From the NCBI GenBank assembly GCA_029983625.1, contig JASBZF010000022.1, positions 1-20,830 on the forward strand: a DNA stretch of 20,830 bases. The letters run 5' to 3'. Below, one piece after another: positions 15,468 through 20,830 of this stretch. Made by a program: the position numbers and the translations under genes. The notes under the pieces are model-generated. The model ran no database searches. It was not told the DNA's origin and saw only the letters and a program-made list of their open reading frames with translations. Source of the stretch: Pauljensenia sp. (lineage in GTDB: Bacteria; Actinomycetota; Actinomycetes; Actinomycetales; Actinomycetaceae). How positions within the stretch are numbered: position 1 is the stretch's first letter; every line of letters starts with the position of its first letter.

Positions 15468-16331
15468 GTGACGAACGACGTGCAGCTCGCATTACCCGGT
15501 GAGGTCGCTCAGAACCTCGATGATTTCCCGATCCCCGCGCCCCTGAGCGGGCACGGTCCTGCGCGGATCATCGCGATGTGCAATCAAAAGGGCGGGGTGG
15601 GAAAGACAACGACCACCATTAATTTGGGTGCAGCTTTAGCGGAATACGGTCGGCGCGTCCTCATCATTGATTTCGATCCGCAGGGGGCTGCGTCTGTGGG
15701 GCTTGGGATCAATACTTTGGAGATGGAAGATACGATCTATACCCTCCTGATGGACTCAAAAGCCGATGTGGAAGCGACGGTGTGTCACACGGGCGTTTCG
15801 GGTCTTGACATTATTCCGGCGAATATTGATTTATCCGCTGCGGAAGTGCAGCTGGTGAATGAGGTGGCGCGTGAATCCGCTCTCGCTCGGGTTCTGCGTC
15901 ACGTGGAAGACCAGTATGACGTGATCCTCATTGACTGTCAGCCTTCCCTGGGTCTTCTTGCGGTGAATGCGTTAACGGCTGCTCATGGCGTGATTGTTCC
16001 CGTTGAAGCTGAGTTTTTTGCTTTGCGCGGTGTGGCGCTACTTGTGGAGACAATCGAAACGGTCCGTGATCGCATTAACCCTCGCCTGAAGATTGACGGC
16101 ATTGTCGCCACTATGGTGGATTCGCGTACCCTGCACTCTCGCGAGGTGCTGGATCGTTTAGATGAGGCTTTCGGGGATCTGGTGTTCACCACTCGGATTG
16201 GTCGGACCGTGAAGTTCCCGGATGCGAATGTGGCAAGCGAACCCATTACGACTTATGCGCCCAATCACCCTGGTGCTCGCGCCTACCGCAGGCTTGCCAG
16301 GGAACTGATCGCCCGTGGTGACGCCGCCTGA
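15468..16331 (+). CDS. parA: ParA/Soj-family ATPase
   Basis: ParA-type P-loop ATPase of the segregation/cell-positioning superfamily. The 287-residue protein has the deviant Walker A KGGVGKTT (41-48, signature Lys41 and Lys46). LLIDFDPQG-like LIIDFDPQGAASVGLG and the Walker B DVILIDCQPSLGLLAVNAL follow. A 30-residue N-tail ending in LSGHGPARIIAMCNQ is shared with the mycobacterial homologue that also precedes scpA. No ParB is adjacent and the oriC-linked parAB pair normally lies elsewhere, so this is probably the second, orphan ParA that travels with scpAB; its exact job is uncertain. The end overlaps scpA by 17 bases. An overlapping GTG at 15466 is out of frame. Confidence 0.93.
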   Translation: MTNDVQLALPGEVAQNLDDFPIPAPLSGHGPARIIAMCNQKGGVGKTTTTINLGAALAEYGRRVLIIDFDPQGAASVGLGINTLEMEDTIYTLLMDSKADVEATVCHTGVSGLDIIPANIDLSAAEVQLVNEVARESALARVLRHVEDQYDVILIDCQPSLGLLAVNALTAAHGVIVPVEAEFFALRGVALLVETIETVRDRINPRLKIDGIVATMVDSRTLHSREVLDRLDEAFGDLVFTTRIGRTVKFPDANVASEPITTYAPNHPGARAYRRLARELIARGDAA

Positions 16332-17157
16332 AGTTAAGGCCCACCACCAGGGGGCGATTGATGATTTCCATGTCGTCCTCGATGTTTTCGAGGGGCCTTT
16401 TGATCTGCTTCTCCAGCTTATTACCCGTAAGCGTCTTGATATCACCGAAGTGGCTTTAGCGGAGGTGACAGATGAGTTCATCGCTCATATGCGCCTCTTC
16501 CCGGATTTGTCGAAAACTACGGAGTTCCTGGTTGTTGCCGCGACTTTGCTGGAGATGAAGGCTCAGAGTTTACTGCCCGCTCCTGATACGGATCGTGAAC
16601 TCGCGGTTGAGGATTTAGAGGCTCGGGATCTGCTTTTTACTCGGCTGTTGCAGTATCGAGCTTTCAAGGGTGCCTCGGCGCATATCGCAGCTCGTTGGGA
16701 AGAAAACGCGGGGTTTTTCCCACGCGCTGTCCCTTTGGAGCCGCATTTTGCAGCGCTCTTACCTGAGCTTGTGTGGAGGACGAGTCCGATTGACCTTGTT
16801 CGGGCTGCAGCCGCAGCTTTCGCTGCGGCTGAACCGCAGGTGGTGACCGCTCATCTTCACGATCCTGTTGTTCCCGTGCATGAGCAGGTGAAGGTCCTTG
16901 TGGACCGGCTTTCCCGCAGTAGTCGATTGACTTTCCATGAGCTTGTGGCGGATGCGGTAAGTGTGCCGGTCATTGTGTCGCGTTTCCTCGCGGTTCTTGA
17001 GCTGTATCGCAGGGGCGTGCTTGATGTCGTGCAGGAGGAGCCTTTAGCTGAGCTCGTCCTCGTGTGGAGGGGTGGGGATGGGGGAGCAGACTATGAGGTG
17101 AGTGACATGGACGTGAGTGAATATTCAGGACAGGAGGGGAGTGCGTCGTATGTGTGA
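16315..17157 (+). CDS. scpA: Segregation and condensation protein A (ScpA)
   Basis: Kleisin subunit that bridges the SMC heads in the bacterial condensin. The 280-residue protein shows the kleisin N-terminal signature FHVVLDVFEGPFDLLLQLITRKRLDITEVALAEVTDEFI (18-56). TEFLVVAATLLEMKAQSLLP (the SMC neck-binding helix) follows, and there is a C-terminal winged helix (VSVPVIVSRFLAVLELYRRGVLDVVQEEP). Two adjacent GTG codons (16315 and 16318) can start it; both lie inside the end of parA, so translation is coupled. It overlaps scpB by 8 bases. SMC itself is not in the window. Confidence 0.94.
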   Translation: MVTPPEVKAHHQGAIDDFHVVLDVFEGPFDLLLQLITRKRLDITEVALAEVTDEFIAHMRLFPDLSKTTEFLVVAATLLEMKAQSLLPAPDTDRELAVEDLEARDLLFTRLLQYRAFKGASAHIAARWEENAGFFPRAVPLEPHFAALLPELVWRTSPIDLVRAAAAAFAAAEPQVVTAHLHDPVVPVHEQVKVLVDRLSRSSRLTFHELVADAVSVPVIVSRFLAVLELYRRGVLDVVQEEPLAELVLVWRGGDGGADYEVSDMDVSEYSGQEGSASYV

Positions 17158-17722
17158 AGCAGGTACGTATGAAGAACTGTTCGCCCCTGTGGAGGCGATT
17201 TTGATGGTGGCGACAGAGCCGGTGTCTTCTTGTGATCTTGCCGATGTTCTCGGTGTTGATGTGGACGTGGGGGAGGCGACGCTGGGTGATCTTGCTGCCG
17301 TGTATCGAGGTGAAAGGGGAGGTCGTCGAGCGGGTTTTGAGCTGAGGGAAATCGCTGGGGGGTGGCGTTTTTATTCTTCTCGTGAGTGGGCAAGTCTTGT
17401 GGGGCGTTTCATTGTGGGGACCGCTCAGGCGCGTTTGTCGCAGGCTGCTTTAGAAACTTTGGCGGTGATTGCGTATCGGCAGCCGATTTCGAGGTCGCGT
17501 ATCTCGCATATTCGGGGGGTGAACGTGGACGCTGTGGTGCGTACCCTAGTGACCAGGGGACTTGTGGAAGAGGTCGGGGAATCCGATTCGGGTGCCAGGT
17601 TGTATGGCACGACTCGCGAGTTTCTTGAAAAGATGGGATTTGCGTCCTTGGATGACCTGGTGCCTTTGGCACCGTATTTACCGACCGGCGAGGAGCTGGA
17701 CGAATTGGAGGAGCAGCTGTGA
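17150..17722 (+). CDS. scpB: Segregation and condensation protein B (ScpB)
   Basis: Dimeric winged-helix partner of ScpA in the SMC-ScpAB condensin. The 190-residue protein begins its first winged helix at VEAILMVATEPVSSCDLADVLGV. It carries the family hallmark LSQAALETLAVIAYRQPISRSRISHIRGVNVDAVVRTLVTRGLVEE, then TREFLEKMGFASLDDLVPL. The start is uncertain. ATG 17150 lies 10-12 bases after AGGAGGGG, GTG 17141 only 3 bases after AGGAGG, and GTG 17117 would add 11 residues. I prefer ATG 17150. It overlaps scpA, and its TGA overlaps the rluB GTG (GTGA). Confidence 0.93.
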   Translation: MCEAGTYEELFAPVEAILMVATEPVSSCDLADVLGVDVDVGEATLGDLAAVYRGERGGRRAGFELREIAGGWRFYSSREWASLVGRFIVGTAQARLSQAALETLAVIAYRQPISRSRISHIRGVNVDAVVRTLVTRGLVEEVGESDSGARLYGTTREFLEKMGFASLDDLVPLAPYLPTGEELDELEEQL

Positions 17723-18468
17723 GGAACGACCTCTATGTCGAGGGTGGAGTCCGTTTACAGAAGGCGTTGTCGCAGGCGGGGGTTGCTTCGCGTCGCGCGG
17801 CGGAGCAGCTGATTGAGGACGGTCGGGTTCAGGTCGATGGTCAGGTGGTGCGTTCGCAGGGGATCCGTATTGATCCGACCAGACAGGCGGTTCACGTCGA
17901 TGGTGAGCGTGTGTTTTTCGATGAGACGCGCCATGTTGTGTTGGCGGTGAATAAGCCGGTGGGAACGGTGTCCACGATGAGTGACCCGGAGGGGCGTCCC
18001 ACTTTGTCTGATCTCATCGTGGATTATCCTGAGCGGCTTTATCACGTGGGGCGTCTTGATATTGATACTTCCGGTTTGCTTTTGTTGACGAATGATGGGG
18101 AGTTGGCGAATCGTTTGACGCATCCGCGTTATGAAGTGCCGAAAACGTATGTGGCTCGCCTTCACGGTGAGGTGAAGCCTTATGTGAGGCGGCGCCTTAT
18201 GGACGGTATTGACTTAGAGGATGGTCCGATTAAGGTGGATTCTTTCCGCGTGGTGGACACTTACGGTGATATTACGACGGTGGAGGTTGTGGTCCACGAG
18301 GGGCGTAATCGTTTGGTGCGTCGCATGATGGCCGAGGTCGGTTATCCGGTGCGTGAGCTTGTGCGCACGGCTTTCGGGCCGATTAAGTTGGGGACGCTCC
18401 ATCAGGGCACGTCGCGCCGTGTGAAGGGGAATGCGTTGAAGGCCCTCTACGCAAGTGTCGGCTTGTGA
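17719..18468 (+). CDS. rluB: 23S rRNA pseudouridine synthase, RluB family
   Basis: Converts a specific uridine in 23S rRNA (position 2605 in E. coli for RluB) to pseudouridine. The 249-residue protein has an S4 RNA-binding domain (about 11-58, VRLQKALSQAGVASRRAAEQLIEDGRV). The RsuA/RluB/E/F catalytic domain carries the nucleophile Asp114 in HVGRLDIDTSGLLLLTNDGELANRLTHPRYEVPKTY, then EGRNRLVRRMMAEVGYPV and LVRTAFGPIKL. Gene order next to scpB is the standard support for RluB over RsuA. GGAGGAG ends 5 bases before GTG 17719. It overlaps scpB and tyrA by four bases each in GTGA junctions, so three genes are coupled. Confidence 0.93.
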   Translation: MRNDLYVEGGVRLQKALSQAGVASRRAAEQLIEDGRVQVDGQVVRSQGIRIDPTRQAVHVDGERVFFDETRHVVLAVNKPVGTVSTMSDPEGRPTLSDLIVDYPERLYHVGRLDIDTSGLLLLTNDGELANRLTHPRYEVPKTYVARLHGEVKPYVRRRLMDGIDLEDGPIKVDSFRVVDTYGDITTVEVVVHEGRNRLVRRMMAEVGYPVRELVRTAFGPIKLGTLHQGTSRRVKGNALKALYASVGL

Positions 18469-19610
18469 ACGCTTCTGTTTCTTCTCGTCCTTTTGCTACG
18501 CAAGGGCCCGTCCTTATTGTGGGTTCGGGTTTGTTGGGGGCGTCCCTTGGTTTGGCTTTACAGGCCGGGGGTGTTGAGGTTCTTCTGCGGGATACCTCAC
18601 CGACGGCTTTACGTCTGGCTCAAGATATTGGTGCAGGTATTCCGTGTGTGGATGCTGCGGGTGTGGAGCCTCGTCTTGTGGTGGTGGCAGCGCCCCCTGA
18701 TGTGGCGGATGTGTGTGTGGTGGAGGCATTGAGGGAGTTCCCGACTGCGTGTGTCACGGATGTGGCGTCGGTGAAGTCAGCGGTTGTTGAGGGTATTCTT
18801 GCGGCGGCTGTGGATGATCCGCGTCTTGCTTGTCGTTATGTGGGCAGTCACCCGATGGCGGGCCGGGAGCGTTCCGGGGCGGGCGGCGCGGATGCGGATC
18901 TTTTCTGTGGTCGTCCTTGGGTGGTGGTTGCTCATCCGGATTCTGATCCTGAGGCTGTTGTGGCGGTGCGGACTTTGGCAACGGATGTGGGGGCGCTTCC
19001 GATTGAGATGGATGCGGTGACGCATGATGAGTCGGTTGCTCTTGTGTCTCATGTGCCGCAGTTGGTGTCTTCTTTGTTGGCGGCTCGTCTTGTTGAGGCG
19101 CGCGGGGAAACTTTGGGGCTTGCGGGTCAGGGTTTGAGGGATACGACGCGGATTGCGGCTTCTGATCCTCGTTTGTGGACGGCGATTCTTGCTGGTAATG
19201 CCGCTCCTGTGGTGGGGGTTCTTGAGCAGCTGCAGGGGGATCTTGATGAGCTTCTTACGTATCTTCGTGTTGCGGTTGAGCGTGGTCCTTTGCGTGGGGG
19301 AAGTGTGGGTGCGGTGAGTCGTGTGATGCGGGCAGGTAATGCTGGTGTGGCGCGGATTCCCGGTAAGCATGGGGGTGCGCCGAGGCGTTACGCGGAGCTG
19401 GAGGTTTTGATTCCTGATCAGCCGGGTGAGCTTGGGCGTTTGTTTGGCGAATTGGGGGAGATTGGCGTCAATATTGAGGATTTAGTTCTGGAGCATTCCG
19501 CAGGTCAGCCTGTGGGTTTGGCGCGCTTGTCTCTTGATCCTTTACGTCTGGCAGATGCTGAGGCTGAGCTTCAACGGCGCGGTTGGCGTCTTTTGACGCA
19601 TGGTGTGTGA
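18465..19610 (+). CDS. tyrA: Prephenate dehydrogenase with ACT domain (TyrA)
   Basis: Oxidatively decarboxylates prephenate to 4-hydroxyphenylpyruvate in tyrosine synthesis. The 381-residue protein has an N-terminal Rossmann domain (VLIVGSGLLGASLGLAL, glycines 20/22/25). The prephenate-site segment TDVASVKSAV and GSHPMAGRERSG with His129 follow, then the helical dimerisation domain (HDESVALVSHVPQLVSSLLA). A C-terminal ACT domain (about 310-380, AELEVLIPDQPGELGRLFGELGEIGVNIEDL) fits feedback control by an amino acid such as tyrosine; the effector is inferred. The GTG start overlaps the rluB stop. Codons here strongly favour T and G at third positions, unlike gap or uvrC on the same strand. Confidence 0.94.
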   Translation: MNASVSSRPFATQGPVLIVGSGLLGASLGLALQAGGVEVLLRDTSPTALRLAQDIGAGIPCVDAAGVEPRLVVVAAPPDVADVCVVEALREFPTACVTDVASVKSAVVEGILAAAVDDPRLACRYVGSHPMAGRERSGAGGADADLFCGRPWVVVAHPDSDPEAVVAVRTLATDVGALPIEMDAVTHDESVALVSHVPQLVSSLLAARLVEARGETLGLAGQGLRDTTRIAASDPRLWTAILAGNAAPVVGVLEQLQGDLDELLTYLRVAVERGPLRGGSVGAVSRVMRAGNAGVARIPGKHGGAPRRYAELEVLIPDQPGELGRLFGELGEIGVNIEDLVLEHSAGQPVGLARLSLDPLRLADAEAELQRRGWRLLTHGV

Positions 19611-19649
19611 TGCGTGAGCAGAGTGTCCGTTTAAGGAAGGTATGAAGGT

Positions 19650-20384
19650 ATGAGCATGAGGGATGATGCGTGCAGGCGAGCTGAGATTGCGCGTTTAGGG
19701 ATGACGATTGCGATTGATGGTCCGGCGGGTTCGGGGAAGTCAACGATTTCTAAGGTTTTGGCGCGTCGCCTCGGGATCGGCTATTTGGATACGGGCGCGA
19801 TGTATCGGGCGTTGACGTGGTTTGCTTTGGAGCGAGGGATTGATCTTGAGGATGAGGCGGCTGTGCTGTGTGCTGCGAAGGTGATGCCGCTTGAGATGCA
19901 CGCGGACCCGGATGCTCCTGTGTATCGTGTGGGCGGGGTGGATGTGACGGACGCGATTCGTGAGGCGCGTATTGCTTTGGCGATTGCGAAGGTGTCAACG
20001 AATCTGAGTGTACGCCGTTGGATGGCGGGTGAGCAGCGTCGCCGCATGATGGAGGCTCGTCGTAGTGGTTCGGGGATGATCGCTGAGGGGCGTGACATTA
20101 CGACGGTGGTGTGTCCTTATGCTGATGTGCGCGTGTTGCTTCTTGCGGATGAGGAGGAGCGTTTGCGTCGCCGCACGATTGAGATGCACGGGCGGGCGAC
20201 TCCTGAACTGATGGAGCGGGTGCGTGAGCAGATCACGAAGCGTGATGCGGCGGATTCTACGGTGTCTCAGTTCCTTGTCCCTGCTGAGGGTGTGTCTGTT
20301 GTGGATTCTACGGGTTTGGGGATTGATGGGGTGACGCAGGCGATTCTTGCTGTGGTGGATCGTAATCTGGAGGCTCGCGCTTAG
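19650..20384 (+). CDS. cmk: Cytidylate kinase
   Basis: Phosphorylates CMP/dCMP with ATP to supply CDP and dCDP. The 244-residue protein has the P-loop DGPAGSGKST (23-32), followed by YLDTGAMYRALTWFAL, the Cmk family signature. IREARIALAIAKVSTNLSVRRWM and the NMP-binding AEGRDITTVVCPYADVRVLL follow, with a lid segment EEERLRRRTIEMHGR. ATG 19650 follows AAGGAAGG at 9 bases; ATG 19656 is possible, and the first 17 residues are poorly conserved. The gap to tyrA is 39 bases. In most actinobacteria der follows cmk closely; here at least 446 bases without a recognisable gene come next. Confidence 0.95.
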   Translation: MSMRDDACRRAEIARLGMTIAIDGPAGSGKSTISKVLARRLGIGYLDTGAMYRALTWFALERGIDLEDEAAVLCAAKVMPLEMHADPDAPVYRVGGVDVTDAIREARIALAIAKVSTNLSVRRWMAGEQRRRMMEARRSGSGMIAEGRDITTVVCPYADVRVLLLADEEERLRRRTIEMHGRATPELMERVREQITKRDAADSTVSQFLVPAEGVSVVDSTGLGIDGVTQAILAVVDRNLEARA

Positions 20385-20764
20385 CTTGCGTTTCCTGTGC
20401 GGGTAGGGGAGAGTCGCGCTTCTGGAGATTGTGCTGGATTTTTCTGGATTTCTCGGTCTTTTATTTGGGCCGTAGGGCAGAAGAGGTCCGGGCAGTGCGG
20501 GCTGTTGTGCTGCTGCCTTCATGTGTCGTCCTGTCCTGTGCTGGCTGTGTTGTGTGGCTCACTGAGTGCGTCTGTGTTTGGTTTTCAAAATACGAGGGCG
20601 GGGCCGGAAAATGAGGCGAGGTCGGACGAGAAAGGACAGAGGGAATGAAAGGGAAAAGAGCGGGGAGAATAAGAGGAGCAATGAGCGAGGCGAGGAGTTT
20701 GTTGTTTTGGTCATACGTCGTGGGGAATCCGTGAAACTGTGCGGCATGAGGCAAGAAAAGCTGT
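20385..20764. other. Non-coding region downstream of cmk
   Basis: No recognisable gene and no clear T-tailed terminator. The first part (to about 20590) is strongly G/T-rich, with CTGGA repeated three times near 20420-20450. It then switches abruptly to a purine-rich tract. Open frames of 60-97 codons overlap here in several frames; none resembles a known family and none has a well-placed ribosome site. Confidence 0.5.
20601..20697 (+). repeat. Purine-rich low-complexity tract
   Basis: By hand count 82 of 97 bases are A or G on the plus strand, with runs such as GGGAAAAGAG. There is no exact tandem unit. Such strand asymmetry can form unusual DNA structures or act as an unstructured RNA spacer. 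The function is unknown. Confidence 0.7.
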
Positions 20765-20794
20765 TTGGAGGTGTCGGGGCTTTTAGGCTATGAT
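20765..20794 (+). promoter_or_regulatory. Strong promoter-like site facing out of window
   Basis: TTGGAG (20765-20770), 18 bases of spacer and TATGAT (20789-20794) make the best two-box promoter match in the window. Transcription would start near 20801. The last 30 bases show no start codon with a ribosome site, so the product (a gene with a leader, or a stable RNA) lies beyond the window. Confidence 0.55.
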
Positions 20795-20830
20795 TGTCTA
20801 GTCGCCTTGAGGGGCGGTCAACAGGTTGAA

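Noticed and set aside
20681..20734. 17-codon ATG frame (MSEARSLLFWSYVVGNP) as a small peptide gene
   Set aside because: AGGAG is only 2 bases from the ATG, too close for a working ribosome site, and nothing else supports it.

Overview
This window is core chromosome of an actinobacterium (Actinomycetota). The evidence is the sporulation-type regulator WhiA, an adenylylatable GlnA, RapZ with the actinobacterial GxGR P-loop variant, and two gene blocks whose order is classic for the phylum: uvrC-rapZ-yvcK-whiA followed by gap-pgk-tpiA-secG with tkt opposed, and xerD-parA-scpA-scpB-rluB-tyrA-cmk. Base composition is moderately GC-rich by eye, lower than in Streptomyces, and the gene set would fit Actinomycetaceae or relatives. 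That family-level placement is inference.

Layout. (1) 13-1437, minus: glnA, with a short divergent regulatory gap to uvrC. (2) 1646-7898, plus: uvrC, purT, rapZ, yvcK and whiA, mostly overlapping or tightly spaced. purT is the odd member, since the usual neighbour of uvrC in this block is rapZ. (3) 7899-11699, plus: a structured leader, then gap, a hairpin terminator, pgk, tpiA, a long hairpin, secG, and a cluster of terminator-like hairpins. (4) 11925-14073, minus: tkt with its own terminator, converging on secG. (5) 14074-14502: a divergent gap holding a perfect 13-bp tandem duplication and a phased GAAAG array. (6) 14503-20384, plus: xerD, parA, scpA, scpB, rluB, tyrA and cmk, where parA-scpA, scpA-scpB, scpB-rluB and rluB-tyrA overlap. 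(7) 20385-20830: no recognisable gene, an extreme purine-rich tract, and a strong promoter-like site pointing out of the window, where der would usually follow cmk.

How the genes work together. gap, pgk and tpiA form a lower-glycolysis operon, and tkt supplies the linked pentose phosphate branch. rapZ and yvcK are nucleotide/UDP-sugar-sensing regulators of envelope and carbon metabolism, and whiA is a transcription factor. xerD, parA, scpA and scpB handle chromosome dimer resolution, segregation and condensation. uvrC, purT, glnA, rluB, tyrA and cmk are housekeeping repair, purine, nitrogen, ribosome, tyrosine and pyrimidine functions.

I found no mobile element, CRISPR array, tRNA, rRNA or novel defence system. 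The unusual content is regulatory: three genes (uvrC, xerD, parA) have a TANNNT box placed for leaderless transcription, a DosR/DevR-like palindrome sits upstream of gap, and the gap leader has two hairpins and a possible leaderless mini-ORF.
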